Below, in pieces: positions 1 through 10,579 of a DNA stretch of 46,969 nucleotides. Origin of the DNA: Sphingomonadales bacterium (lineage in GTDB: Bacteria > Pseudomonadota > Alphaproteobacteria > Sphingomonadales > Sphingomonadaceae); NCBI GenBank assembly GCA_013297725.1, contig JAAFIB010000014.1, positions 1 through 46,969 of the forward strand. The letters are read 5' to 3'. The notes beneath the pieces were generated by a model. That model was given only the letters and a program-made list of their open reading frames with translations. It ran no database searches and was not told where the DNA came from. Position 1 is the stretch's first letter, and the number at the start of each line of letters is the position of its first letter. The translations under genes and the position numbers were made by a program.

Positions 1-245
1 GGCACAGGCGGTTGTAACGCGAACGGTAAACTAATCGCGGCAACTAGCACGGTCGCAGCGATCAGGCCGACCTGCGGGCCACGTAGCGTCTTCCACCACG
101 CCGCCGTCTCCGGTCGACGTGCAGGCGCCAGGGCGGGCTCACCGTCAAAGCGAGCAAGAGCCGCTGCAATCGCTGCATCGCGCGGTTTCGGCGCAGGCGG
201 TGGCGGTTCGGGTAAAACAGCCCTAAGATCGTCGTCATCTCTCAC
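1..245 (-). CDS. Partial single-pass membrane protein next to ECF sigma factor genes (possible anti-sigma factor)
   Basis: This is the N-terminal 81 codons of a gene that runs off the window start. Reading from a GTG at 245, the product begins MRDDDDLRAVLPEPPPPAPK. A soluble, proline-rich and then alanine-rich stretch follows, and a hydrophobic segment (VGLIAATVLVAAISLPFAL) lies near residues 59-77. That gives a cytoplasmic N-terminus of about 58 residues followed by a membrane helix, a layout common in anti-sigma factors encoded beside ECF sigma genes. It lies downstream of, and in the same orientation as, the VWA lipoprotein and the sigma factor. The GTG overlaps the TGA of a short upstream reading frame (GTGA), which argues for translational coupling. 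The anti-sigma role is inference from layout and neighbourhood; no family motif is visible in the part present. Confidence 0.5.
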   Translation of the reverse strand, partial: MRDDDDLRAVLPEPPPPAPKPRDAAIAAALARFDGEPALAPARRPETAAWWKTLRGPQVGLIAATVLVAAISLPFALQPPV

Positions 246-449
246 CGGCGGCTCTCGTCAGCCAACAAGCTGGCCCAGCCGCGCCGACCTAGCTCGACGC
301 AGCAAAATCGAATAGTGAAAGGGCTCATCAGCATTATTGTGCCTTATAACCAAAATAGCGCGGCGGTCGATACGGCGACGCTTGTTTGAAAGCGCCGCCG
401 TGCGTTAGTCGTTGCAGCGATGCCGCTCGGGGCCTCACAGTAGTAGTTG

Positions 450-2228
<1,779 letters not shown>

Positions 2229-2339
2229 AAAGTGTCTCCCAAATAACAGCAGTGCAAAATTGCCTGCATATTCCTGAGATGCGCGGGCGCCGGAAAAGCT
2301 TTGCGGCCTTGCGAAAAAAAATTGCTTCAGATTTGCCGA

Positions 2340-2876
2340 TCAATCTTGCGAGTTTGCTTTAGGTGCCAACTGTCGCCGAATTTCATGCATCCGCCACGAC
2401 ACCGTTGCTTCGGCGACCCCCAATATCTGCGCCGCTTCGCCATGGGTTAGCTGCTGTCCCGCGACCAGAATGGCTGTGTCGCGAAGCTCCGGTTTCAACC
2501 GCGCGATCGCGCTTTCGATCCAGATCGCATCATAGGCGTCACGGCCATCAGGTGCCTTGGAAAGTCCGGCCATAACGCTCAACTTGTCGGTGAAGCGGGT
2601 AAAGGCAGAGCGCCGTCGCCGGAAGTCGCGGCAGGTATTGAATACGATGCTGTATACCCATGTCGTGAATTTGGCCTGGCCGCGAAAATCGTTAAGCTTT
2701 TCGGCAAGGATGCAGCAAACATCCTGCGCTATATCATCGGCATCCGCTCGCGAACCCGTCAGCCGCCATGCGAGGCCGTGAATGCGGTTATAGTGGCGCT
2801 GGAGCAGTGCGGCAAAGGCATCACGATCACCGGCAATCGCCGCTTGTACGATCTCGGCATCATCGCGCTCGTCCAT
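2340..2876 (-). CDS. ECF-type RNA polymerase sigma factor
   Basis: The 178-residue protein has the two-domain ECF layout. Region 2 (about residues 8-75) contains a DADDIAQDV motif and the [18 protein letters not shown] stretch of regions 2.3/2.4. Region 4 (about 120-172) carries the helix-turn-helix [20 protein letters not shown]. It would direct RNA polymerase to a small set of promoters. It precedes the VWA lipoprotein and the partial membrane protein on the same strand, and the latter is a candidate anti-sigma factor. The start at 2876 gives [20 protein letters not shown], the normal ECF beginning. The upstream 196 bp separates it from the dnaE2 stop. I could not identify a convincing ECF-type -35/-10 pair there. 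Confidence 0.9.
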   Translation of the reverse strand: MDERDDAEIVQAAIAGDRDAFAALLQRHYNRIHGLAWRLTGSRADADDIAQDVCCILAEKLNDFRGQAKFTTWVYSIVFNTCRDFRRRRSAFTRFTDKLSVMAGLSKAPDGRDAYDAIWIESAIARLKPELRDTAILVAGQQLTHGEAAQILGVAEATVSWRMHEIRRQLAPKANSQD

Positions 2877-3072
2877 GGTTCAGCGCCGAATGGTCAACGC
2901 ACTGCAGGCGCTGTATACAGACGGAAAACCGGCCACATTCCAAACTGATCCCCCGCATCGCGCCATCACTGCGATTGTGCCTTAACAGCGTTACGAAGAC
3001 CATCACAAATATTCGGAAGACTGCATATCTAATCGCTCTTAAGTTGACGATCTAAGAATTCAGCAACAAAAT

Positions 3073-6000
3073 TTAATGGAAATCACGTGATTTAGGCAAG
3101 ATGCGGATATTGCGAGGATGGCCTCGTGAATTTTGCGGCAACCGCGGTGTTTGAGGGCGCGTGACTTCATCTCCCCGGGCAAGTTCCGGCGTGGCCCGTT
3201 CACTGTCAGAAAGTGCATCGAGCATTGCTGTGCGGTCTATAATCCGTGCCGCCATCAGGTGAACGACATTCTCTTTACTGCGCTGAATTTCGCCTTTGAT
3301 CAGCATCAGCCGCGAAGCCATTACTGCGCGGCGCTGTTTCTCCATGTCGCGTGCCCACAGCAGAGCATTGACGATACCGGTTTCGTCTTCGATGGTGATG
3401 AAGACGGCATTGCCCTTGCCCGGGCGCTGGCGAATAAGGACAATACCTGCGACTTGCACTTTGCTGCCATCGGGCATGGCATTGGCATCAGCACAGCTGA
3501 GCACACCTTCAGCATCAAGCTCTGCGCGCAAAAACTGCATCGGATGGGCTTTTAAAGACAATCGTGTCATCTGAAAATCGGCAACTACTTCTTCGGAAAG
3601 CGACATGGCGGGAAGCTGTGCATCTTCCTCCACGCCCAACTCCGGGGCTTCTGTAAATGCAAAGAGCGGCAGTTGATCCGCTTGCATACGGCGCGCCTCC
3701 CAAAGCGCATCGCGTCGCACTTTGCCAAGCGAGCCAAAGCAATCGGCGTCGGCCAGCTTACGCAAAGCAGCAGGTGGAAGTGCCGCGCGGCGGGCAAGAT
3801 CTTCCACCGAAGTAAAAGCGCAATCGCCGCGTGCAACGACCAGTGCTTCGGCCCAGCTTTCCCTAAAACCGTCAATCTGACGAAAGCCGAGACGAAGTGC
3901 AAAACACCCCTCGCTTATGGCCTCCACTCTATTGTCCCAGCTGCTCGTATTTACATCGGCAGGCCGCACCTCCACATTATGCTCGCGCGCATCACGCACC
4001 AACTGGGCGGGCGCATAAAAGCCCATGGGTTGCGAGTTTAGCAGCGCACAAGAGAACACAGCTGGATGATGGCATTTTAGCCAGCAAGAAATGTAAGCGA
4101 GCCAAGCAAAGGCCTGAGCATGGCTTTCGGGAAAACCATATTCGCCAAAGCCTTTGATTTGTTCGAAACAACGCTCGGCAAATTCGCGTTCATAGCCGCG
4201 CACTACCATGCCCTCGATCATCTTTTCCTGATAGCGGTGGATGGTGCCAACATTACGGAATGTTGCCATAGCCCGCCGCAAGCCATCAGCCTGCGCAGGC
4301 GTAAAAGCCGCTGCGACAATCGCAAGCTTCATCGCCTGTTCTTGAAACAGCGGCACGCCAAGCGTCTTCTCCAGCACATTACGCAGCTCATGCCGGTCAT
4401 GCGGCGGCGCGGGGGAAGGAAAATGCACCGCCTCTTCTCCATTTCGGCGGCGTAAATAAGGATGCACCATCCCGCCCTGGATTGGCCCGGGCCGAACAAT
4501 CGCAACCTGAATGACAAGATCGTACAGGCATTTGGGTTTCATCCGCGGCAACATATTTATCTGCGCCCGGCTTTCGACCTGAAATGTGCCGATACTGTCG
4601 CCCGTTTTCAGCATAGCGAATACTTTGGGACATTCTGTCGGAACGCGCTGCAAATCATGGTCGCCAAGGCCCAACTCACGCATCATATCAAAGCTTTTGC
4701 GAATACAGGTCAGCATGCCCAGCGCCAGCACATCAACCTTCATCAGCCCCAAAGCATCGATATCGTCCTTGTCCCATTCGATGAAAGTGCGATCAGGCAT
4801 AGCGGCATTATGGATCGGCACCAGTTCATCCAATCGCCCCTCGGTCAGCACAAAACCGCCGACATGTTGTGACAGATGCCGGGGAAATTCGAGCAACTGT
4901 TCAACCAGCGTTTTCAATCGTGCGATCTGCGGATTGGCGGGATCAAAACCTGCCTCCTCCATCCGCGTATCGGGCATATCCCGCCCCCAGCTGCCCCAGA
5001 TGGTGCTTGCCAGCCGTGCAGTGACATCCTCAGTCAACCCCAGCGCTTTGCCGACTTCGCGGACTGTGCTGCGCGGGCGATAGTGGATCACCGTTGCGGC
5101 GATCCCTGCCCGCTCTCGGCCATAGCGCCGATAGACATATTGCATCACTTCTTCGCGCCGCTCATGTTCAAAATCGACATCAATATCGGGCGGTTCGTTG
5201 CGTTCTTCAGACAAGAAGCGCGAGAAGAGCAGCTTATTCGTAACCGGATCGACTGAGGTGATCCCCAGCAAATAGCAGACCACCGAATTGGCAGCGCTCC
5301 CCCTGCCCTGACAAAGGATCGGCGGATCAAGACTACGCGCGTATCGCACCAGATCATGAACGGTGAGGAAGTAATAAGCGTAGTTCTTTAAACGGATCAG
5401 GCGGAATTCTTCAGCGATAGTTTTCGCCCAGATTTCGGGCAGGCCGCCGGGATAGCGGTGGTTAGCTTCTTCCATCACCAGATGCTCAAGCCAATCCTGA
5501 GGTTTCCAGCCCTGCGGCACCGGTTCGTGCGGATATTCATAGCTGAGATCGTCGAGCGTAAAGGATATGCGCGACAACAAGTCTTGCGTAGCGCCAAGGG
5601 CTTCGGGGCAATTGCGGAAAAGCCGCATTATTTCTTCGGGATTTTTAAGGTGCCGCTCTGCATTGGCGAGGAGGCGCTTGCCTGCGCTTTGTATGCTCGT
5701 GCCCTCGCGGATGCAGGTGACGATATCATGCAGCGCGCGCGCTTCTGGCCGCGCATACAGCGCGTCATTGGTGGCAAGCAGCGGCACGCCTGTTGCAGCA
5801 CTCAACGCCTGCAATTCTGCCAACCGCCGTGCATCCTTTCCTGCACGGTGCATAGTTGCGGCAAGCCAGACATTGCCCGGACAAGCCTTGGCAAGTGTGC
5901 TAAGCAAGGCCGCGTCACCTTCCATTGCAATCAGCAACAGATCCTCTGCATGATCCAGCAAATCGGCAAGCTGAAGGATGCAATCGCCCTTTACTGCACG

Positions 6001-6339
6001 ACGGTTGCCCAGCGTTAAAAGCCGGGTTAACCGCCCCCAGCCATAACGTGTAGCAGGATAGGCAATGATGTCCGGCGTGCCATCGGCAAACACCAACCGC
6101 GCGCCCACGACAAGCCGGAAACACGCAGAATTCTGGGCAAGTTCACACTCAAATCGTTCCCTGATCTCACGCCAGGCCATATGCGCGCGCACCACGCCAG
6201 CGACGCTGTTGCGATCAGCAATGCCGATCCCGCTCATACCAAGCGCATGTGCACGGTGCACCATCTCGGCCGGATGTGAGGCGCCGCGCAAGAAGCTGTA
6301 ATTGCTGACAGCGGCCAGTTCGGCAAAGGCTGCACTCAT
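3073..6339 (-). CDS. dnaE2: Error-prone DNA polymerase DnaE2 (ImuC)
   Basis: This is a C-family polymerase alpha subunit of 1088 residues, the usual DnaE2 length and shorter than replicative DnaE. It starts with the PHP domain (MSAAFAELAAVSNYSFLRGA). The palm motif PDIDVDFEHERRE carries candidate catalytic aspartates at D385, D387 and D389, and the GRGSAANSVVCYLLG motif precedes it. A helix-hairpin-helix part and an OB-fold (AGIVLIRQRPGKGNAVFITI) follow. DnaE2 performs translesion synthesis with ImuA and ImuB under SOS control. The ATG at 6339 is preferred over one 24 bp upstream because it overlaps the imuB stop as ATGA and matches the family N-terminus. It is the last gene of the imuA-imuB-dnaE2 operon. 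Confidence 0.95.
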   Translation of the reverse strand: MSAAFAELAAVSNYSFLRGASHPAEMVHRAHALGMSGIGIADRNSVAGVVRAHMAWREIRERFECELAQNSACFRLVVGARLVFADGTPDIIAYPATRYGWGRLTRLLTLGNRRAVKGDCILQLADLLDHAEDLLLIAMEGDAALLSTLAKACPGNVWLAATMHRAGKDARRLAELQALSAATGVPLLATNDALYARPEARALHDIVTCIREGTSIQSAGKRLLANAERHLKNPEEIMRLFRNCPEALGATQDLLSRISFTLDDLSYEYPHEPVPQGWKPQDWLEHLVMEEANHRYPGGLPEIWAKTIAEEFRLIRLKNYAYYFLTVHDLVRYARSLDPPILCQGRGSAANSVVCYLLGITSVDPVTNKLLFSRFLSEERNEPPDIDVDFEHERREEVMQYVYRRYGRERAGIAATVIHYRPRSTVREVGKALGLTEDVTARLASTIWGSWGRDMPDTRMEEAGFDPANPQIARLKTLVEQLLEFPRHLSQHVGGFVLTEGRLDELVPIHNAAMPDRTFIEWDKDDIDALGLMKVDVLALGMLTCIRKSFDMMRELGLGDHDLQRVPTECPKVFAMLKTGDSIGTFQVESRAQINMLPRMKPKCLYDLVIQVAIVRPGPIQGGMVHPYLRRRNGEEAVHFPSPAPPHDRHELRNVLEKTLGVPLFQEQAMKLAIVAAAFTPAQADGLRRAMATFRNVGTIHRYQEKMIEGMVVRGYEREFAERCFEQIKGFGEYGFPESHAQAFAWLAYISCWLKCHHPAVFSCALLNSQPMGFYAPAQLVRDAREHNVEVRPADVNTSSWDNRVEAISEGCFALRLGFRQIDGFRESWAEALVVARGDCAFTSVEDLARRAALPPAALRKLADADCFGSLGKVRRDALWEARRMQADQLPLFAFTEAPELGVEEDAQLPAMSLSEEVVADFQMTRLSLKAHPMQFLRAELDAEGVLSCADANAMPDGSKVQVAGIVLIRQRPGKGNAVFITIEDETGIVNALLWARDMEKQRRAVMASRLMLIKGEIQRSKENVVHLMAARIIDRTAMLDALSDSERATPELARGDEVTRPQTPRLPQNSRGHPRNIRILPKSRDFH

Positions 6340-7925
6340 GCGAACAGCCCGTGAAGATACCATTTCGGATCAGGCTTTTCCTCATACAGTCCATGACGGA
6401 AAATCCAGTAGCGCCTGCCATGCACATCCTCGATCCGGTAATAATCGCGGGTCAAGCCGCCTTTGCCTGCATATTCGCCGCCCTTTTTACGCCACCATTC
6501 CGTAGCGATCCGTTCCGGCCCTTCATACAGCCGCACCTCGTGCAGCTTGCGCTTCCAACGGAAACGGTGCGGCGGGCCATCGGGGACTTCGGCAATTACT
6601 TCCACCGGTTGCGGCGGATCGAACAGGAACAGAGGGCGTTGCGGCGGTTCGCCCTTGGGTGGCGCGGGCCATGGTACAGGCTTTCGAGCATGGACAGCGG
6701 GAAGCGCCAACTGCGCCTGTTCGGGGATATGGCTGTCATGCGGCACCAGACGGCGGATGCGCCCCGGCCCCAGACGGGTGCTGAGGCGATCGATCAGCTC
6801 AGCGAGTGCGATATCGGCTTTGGCTTCGCTTTCAAAGCTGTGCTGTTCCACCCCCAGCTTTTCGGCTGAGGGAATAGCGAGCAATAGGCTGTCATAGCCA
6901 AAACCCGGATCGAGCGGATCATTGAGCGTCTCTGCTCGTTCGTTAAACAGCCGCAGCACCAATGCAGGATCGCGCGTCGGGCTGCCTACCTCAATATCCA
7001 GATACTGCTTTGCACCGTCGCTGCGGCAGAGCGTCAACCGAAAACGCCGCCCGCCAAGACCTCGCTTGGCAAGTGCAGTCATGGCTTCATCGAGCAAAGT
7101 GGAAAGTGCAGCAGCAATGCTAGCCTGATGCGCAATCGGTTCAGCAAAGCGGCGTTCAAAACGCAAGGGCGCTGTATGAAGCATCGGCATCAGCGCGCCG
7201 CGCGCCTTGCCCAATATCCGGTCCAGCGCCGTTACTGCCTCCATCCCGAAACGCGCAGCAATACTGGCGGACGGGCGGGCGGCGACATCGCCCAGTGTTT
7301 TAAGCCCCGCGCGCTGCAAACCCAGCGCCGCTTGTGGCTCAAGGCCCAATGCCACAACCGGAAGCGCGCGCAGAGCCGCTGCCTCATCCACCACAGGCAG
7401 CATAGCGAAACGGGCCAGCGCCTGCGCGCCTTCCGCTGTGTCAGCGCAGGCAAGCCGCACCTCCATGCCGGCCACCGCCATCGCCGCTTCCACCTCTGTC
7501 ATTAGCCCGGCCTCGCCGCCAAACAGATGCGCCGCGCCCTGTATATCAATGCCAATCGCATCGGGCGGCATCAGCACTACTGTGGGCGACCAGCACGAAC
7601 AGCGATGCGCAAGGCGGCGGAGCATATGGCTATCCGCTGCTTCATCCATCGGAACGGCAAGCAGCTGCGGCTCGCGTGCCCGCGCATCGGCAAGGGCGAG
7701 GCCCGGCACCAGCCCAAGCGTTTGCGCATGCGCATCCACCGCGGCAATTCGCAGCGCATTTTTGATCTTGACAGTGAAGACAAGAGGTTTTTTTGGGGGC
7801 GCGTCAGGCGGCGTATTTGGCGTCTGGGCGCAATGGTCCATTTCCTGTCTGCGCAGCCTGTCTGCGGAGAGGAAGGGAAACCATAGAGCCAGAAACCGCC
7901 GTGTCCCGGAATGATTTTCGGTCAC
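6336..7925 (-). CDS. imuB: ImuB, Y-family polymerase-like mutagenesis protein
   Basis: The product is a 529-residue Y-family polymerase homologue. From the GTG at 7925 it begins with a short lead-in and then RRFLALWFPFLSADRLRR, the family's conserved N-terminus. The longer open frame to 8093 adds 56 residues unlike the family, and the next ATG would remove the conserved start. ImuB proteins lack polymerase catalytic residues and act as the hub linking ImuA, DnaE2 and the beta clamp. The C-terminal third (about 430-529) has the basic WRRKGGEYAGKGGLTRDYYR segment typical of the family. It overlaps imuA by about 120 bp in another frame, unusually long, and overlaps dnaE2 by ATGA, so the three are translationally linked. 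Confidence 0.9.
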   Translation of the reverse strand: MTENHSGTRRFLALWFPFLSADRLRRQEMDHCAQTPNTPPDAPPKKPLVFTVKIKNALRIAAVDAHAQTLGLVPGLALADARAREPQLLAVPMDEAADSHMLRRLAHRCSCWSPTVVLMPPDAIGIDIQGAAHLFGGEAGLMTEVEAAMAVAGMEVRLACADTAEGAQALARFAMLPVVDEAAALRALPVVALGLEPQAALGLQRAGLKTLGDVAARPSASIAARFGMEAVTALDRILGKARGALMPMLHTAPLRFERRFAEPIAHQASIAAALSTLLDEAMTALAKRGLGGRRFRLTLCRSDGAKQYLDIEVGSPTRDPALVLRLFNERAETLNDPLDPGFGYDSLLLAIPSAEKLGVEQHSFESEAKADIALAELIDRLSTRLGPGRIRRLVPHDSHIPEQAQLALPAVHARKPVPWPAPPKGEPPQRPLFLFDPPQPVEVIAEVPDGPPHRFRWKRKLHEVRLYEGPERIATEWWRKKGGEYAGKGGLTRDYYRIEDVHGRRYWIFRHGLYEEKPDPKWYLHGLFA

Positions 7926-8592
7926 GATCCCACTCCAGCCGCCAGCTCTGGCCCGCAGGACGCGAGCGACAGCGTAGCAATTCGATATCAAAACAAGGCG
8001 CGCCGGGTGCATTACCCGGCAATGCCTGTGAAGGTGCGGCTGAAACTTGCCAGCGCGTTTCAGCAGCGCTTGGCACTGGCTCTGCATCCACACGCAGCAT
8101 CAGCAAAGGCACTTCTGATTTTTCGGCAGCAAGCGACAGGCGGCGGCTTGCGGTGAGATCAAGCTCGGGCATCCGTCCCCAGCCTTCAATCACAACCGCC
8201 CCTAGACCGCCGCACCGCAAAGCATCAACGCCTGCACGCAGCAATGCTTTCGCATCCTCTGCAAGCACAAACAGGCAAGCCTCTGGCGCGCCGCCCAGCT
8301 CAGCCCAACCAGCACCCTGAATCACCCCGCCCCGAACCGCACGCTCACTCCGCAACCAGACTACCGGCTTGCTATGCCCCGCATTTCTGATTGCCAAAGC
8401 CAAAACAAAGCCTGCGCAAGCAGGGCTATCTTCGGCGCGTGCGGCAAAAACTTCATGCACGCGGCCAATCGCGAAACCGCCACCAATAGCATCATCCAAA
8501 ATAGCGGCACCTGTTTCCCAGCGGAAAACAGGTTCGCATGGCCCTGCAACAATCGAGGAAGGGGGCATGAGTTTGCTGATATCGACTCGCAT
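7804..8592 (-). CDS. imuA: ImuA, RecA/SulA-like SOS mutagenesis protein
   Basis: The 262-residue protein belongs to the ImuA family of RecA-fold-like proteins without nucleotide-hydrolysis motifs. Recognisable segments are AAILDDAIGGGFAIGRVHEV near the N-terminus, VVWLRSERAVRGGV in the middle, and a late SWRLEWDRDRKSFRD stretch. It works with ImuB and DnaE2 in damage-induced mutagenesis. It is first in the operon. Its ATG at 8592 lies exactly 2 bp after the LexA box, and the -10 element is inside that box, so transcription would begin at or next to the ATG. An internal ATG at 8568 is an alternative start giving a leader of about 24 nt; neither has a good Shine-Dalgarno sequence. The overlap with imuB at the 3' end is long. 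Confidence 0.9.
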   Translation of the reverse strand: MRVDISKLMPPSSIVAGPCEPVFRWETGAAILDDAIGGGFAIGRVHEVFAARAEDSPACAGFVLALAIRNAGHSKPVVWLRSERAVRGGVIQGAGWAELGGAPEACLFVLAEDAKALLRAGVDALRCGGLGAVVIEGWGRMPELDLTASRRLSLAAEKSEVPLLMLRVDAEPVPSAAETRWQVSAAPSQALPGNAPGAPCFDIELLRCRSRPAGQSWRLEWDRDRKSFRDTAVSGSMVSLPLRRQAAQTGNGPLRPDAKYAA

Positions 8593-8594
8593 TT

Positions 8595-8609
8595 GTTCAT
8601 TATATGTTC
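8595..8609 (-). promoter_or_regulatory. LexA box of the imuA-imuB-dnaE2 operon
   Basis: The sequence GTTC-N7-GTTC (GAAC-N7-GAAC in the imuA direction) is a perfect match to the direct-repeat LexA operator known in Alphaproteobacteria. The spacer includes TATAAT (8604-8599), a consensus -10, and a candidate -35 TTGACC lies at 8629-8624 with a 19-bp spacing. LexA bound here would cover the -10 element. Predicted transcription starts at about 8592, the first base of the imuA ATG. Confidence 0.9.
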
Positions 8610-8693
8610 CAATTCTCTTGCAGGGTCAAGGCGGCGAACGAGCAAGAGGAAACAGCGAGTTTGTAAAGTGACGCGAATGTCCGGAAAGTTGGC

Positions 8694-8707
8694 GGCACAG
8701 GACTTGC
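8694..8707 (+). promoter_or_regulatory. Sigma-54-type promoter upstream of nasT
   Basis: CGGCACAGGACTTGCC contains GG (8694-8695), ten bases, then GC (8706-8707), with the GGCAC and TTGC blocks of the -24/-12 consensus TGGCACR-N4-TTGCW. Only the first T and last W differ. The predicted start is near 8719, about 32 bp before the nasT ATG. RpoN/NtrC control of nitrate assimilation genes is well known, so the context fits. I did not find a clear NtrC palindrome upstream. Confidence 0.65.
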
Positions 8708-8750
8708 CTCTTGCTGAAACGGTTTTAGCGTTTATGTTGCACTGCACAAA

Positions 8751-9329
8751 ATGCGCATTGCTGTTATCGATGAAAGCCCTGCGCGGGCTGCGGTTATCCG
8801 TGAAGGGCTGGAGGCATCCGGCCTAAGCAAGATTCTTGTTCTTTCTGAACGCATCGGACTTGTCTCCCGAATAGAGGAGTTTGCACCGGATGTGATCCTT
8901 ATTGATTTGGAAAATCCTCAGCGCGACGAGTTGGAAGAGCTGTTCGCCGTGTCGCGTGCATTGGCCCGTCCTGTGGCCATGTTTGTCGATCAGACTGATG
9001 ATGCGGCGATGGAAGCGGCGATTGACGCTGGCGTTTCCGCTTATGTTGTTGATGGCCTAAAGGCGGAGCGGATCAGGGCTATTGTCGATCTTGCCATCAA
9101 ACGCTTCAATGCTTTTGCCCGGTTAAAGTCAGAGCTGGCCGAAGCGCGTAGTGCGCTTGCAGAACGAAAAGCCGTGGATGCTGCAAAAACGCTGCTTATG
9201 AAGAAACGCGGGATTGACGAACCGGCGGCCTATGCTCTGCTGCGCAAGTCAGCGATGGATAGTGGTCGCAAAATCGCCGAGGTTGCCGATGCGTTGCTGA
9301 CTGCCGACAAGTTGATGGGGGGATTATGA
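8751..9329 (+). CDS. nasT: NasT, ANTAR-domain antitermination regulator of nitrate assimilation
   Basis: The product is a 192-residue response-regulator-like protein. An N-terminal receiver fold (RIAVIDESPARAAVI, VILIDLENP) leads into a coiled segment (about 118-140, KSELAEARSALAERKAVDAA). A C-terminal ANTAR domain (about 135-190) follows, with AKTLLMKKRGIDEPAAYALL and the conserved alanines and aromatics. ANTAR domains bind paired hexaloop RNA hairpins and prevent termination. NasT is held inactive by NasS without nitrate and released when nitrate binds NasS. The gene is first in the plus-strand cluster, just after a sigma-54-type promoter. Its stop overlaps the nasS start (ATGA). Its RNA target should be the leader at 10596-10728. 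Confidence 0.93.
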   Translation: MRIAVIDESPARAAVIREGLEASGLSKILVLSERIGLVSRIEEFAPDVILIDLENPQRDELEELFAVSRALARPVAMFVDQTDDAAMEAAIDAGVSAYVVDGLKAERIRAIVDLAIKRFNAFARLKSELAEARSALAERKAVDAAKTLLMKKRGIDEPAAYALLRKSAMDSGRKIAEVADALLTADKLMGGL

Positions 9330-10528
9330 ATCTGAATTTGGTCCGCCTTGGTTTCTTGCCGCTGGTCGATGCGGCTCTTCCGATATTGGCGCGTGAGCTT
9401 GGCTTTGCCGAAGCCGAAGGCCTTGATCTCCGTCTGGTCCGTGACATGAGCTGGGCGACGGTGCAGGACCGGCTGCTTTATGGCCACAGCGATGCCGCAC
9501 ATATGGTGGCACCACTTGCTATTGCGACAACTTTGGGCCTTGGCAGACCGGCGGTTCCTCTCTCGGTACCGTTTGTGCTGGGATTGAACGGCAATGCTAT
9601 CACTTTGCGGCCGGACCTTGCAGCACAGGTTACAGAGATTGGTGGGCCCGGAGATATTCGCACCATCGGCACCCGTTTTGCTGAGCTTGCAAAGGCGCGT
9701 CGCGATGCTGGAGAGAAGCTGCGGCTGGGCGTAGTTCATCGCTATTCTAGCCATAATTACATGCTGCGTTATTGGCTGCGAGGGACTGGTACTGATCCAC
9801 AATCCGATGTCGAGATCGTAACCATTGCTCCGCCTTTTGCCGCCGATGCGCTGGCAAGTGCCGAGGTTGACGGCATTTGCGTTGGCGCGCCTTGGAACAG
9901 TGTAGCAGTGGAGCAAGGTGCAGGCGTAGTTATCGCAACGACATCGCAAATCTGGCAGCGGGGGGTAGAGAAAGTTCTGGCCGTCAAGCAAGTGCGGCTG
10001 GAAGCAGAGTTGGAGCTTTTCGAACCACTGATGCGTGCGTTGTATCGTGCGGGTGAAGCCTTTGTCGATCCAGAGAAGCTAGACGTTATCACGACCATCA
10101 TGGCGCGGCCGGAATATCTGGATGGTTCAGCGGACGCGATCCGGCGCGTCATTCAGGACAAGGTTTTGTTCGCTAAGAGCTATCCATCGGTCCGCATTCC
10201 GGATTTTATGTTTCAACACCGAGAGGCGGCCAACTTTCCATGGGTCAGCCAAGCAGCATGGCTTTATGCGCAAATGGCAGAGGCAGGTCATGTGGTTCCC
10301 TCCCTGCCTCAGTACCAGCTGGCACAGGGCGTATTTCGGCCCGATATCTATCGCTCAGCCCTTGGCCCAATCGGTGCGACATTACCGGGTGCCAGCTCTA
10401 AGCTAGAGGGTGGCATCAGCGGACCGACCGGGGTGGGTAGCATACAAGGGCGACTGATACTGAGCGCTGACAGCTTTTTCGACGGACAAAGCTTTGACCC
10501 GGAAGCTTTCATCAAGCTGCTTAAATAA
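9326..10528 (+). CDS. nasS: NasS, cytoplasmic nitrate-sensing NrtA-like protein
   Basis: The 400-residue protein has the NrtA/CmpA-type solute-binding fold (VRLGFLPLVDAALPILAREL at the N-terminus, VHRYSSHNYMLRYWLRG in the middle). It has no signal peptide or lipobox, so it should stay in the cytoplasm. That distinguishes it from the paralogous nrtA 250 bp downstream, which is a lipoprotein. Known NasS proteins bind NasT without nitrate or nitrite and let it go when the ligand is bound. The ATGA overlap with nasT supports stoichiometric synthesis of the pair. The start is fixed by the overlap and the immediate family match. Confidence 0.92.
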   Translation: MNLNLVRLGFLPLVDAALPILARELGFAEAEGLDLRLVRDMSWATVQDRLLYGHSDAAHMVAPLAIATTLGLGRPAVPLSVPFVLGLNGNAITLRPDLAAQVTEIGGPGDIRTIGTRFAELAKARRDAGEKLRLGVVHRYSSHNYMLRYWLRGTGTDPQSDVEIVTIAPPFAADALASAEVDGICVGAPWNSVAVEQGAGVVIATTSQIWQRGVEKVLAVKQVRLEAELELFEPLMRALYRAGEAFVDPEKLDVITTIMARPEYLDGSADAIRRVIQDKVLFAKSYPSVRIPDFMFQHREAANFPWVSQAAWLYAQMAEAGHVVPSLPQYQLAQGVFRPDIYRSALGPIGATLPGASSKLEGGISGPTGVGSIQGRLILSADSFFDGQSFDPEAFIKLLK

Positions 10529-10579
10529 TAGATCATTGCCTAAAATTTGTGCATTGCAATATAGTGCTTGCAAATTGAT

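Noticed and set aside
246-449. A 31-codon minus-strand frame ending at the partial membrane gene's GTG (starts MLMSPFTIRFCC), and a second 48-codon frame without a start.
   Set aside because: Neither is long or distinctive enough; either could be the worn 3' end of an older gene, but I cannot support it.
2877-3072. Possible ECF autoregulatory promoter (GGAATG and CGTCTG in the sigma direction).
   Set aside because: The spacing between the two blocks is about 13 bp, too short for the ECF -35/-10 pattern, so I do not call it.
8751-8826. A frame continuing from 8374 to 8826 that overlaps the nasT start.
   Set aside because: Covers the LexA and sigma-54 regions and the imuA N-terminus in antisense; no protein-like signal.
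10554-10573. Two TTGCAA hexamers 8 bp apart before nrtA considered as an NtrC site.
   Set aside because: They do not match the GCAC-spacer-GTGC type of NtrC palindrome and lie in AT-rich DNA where such repeats arise by chance.
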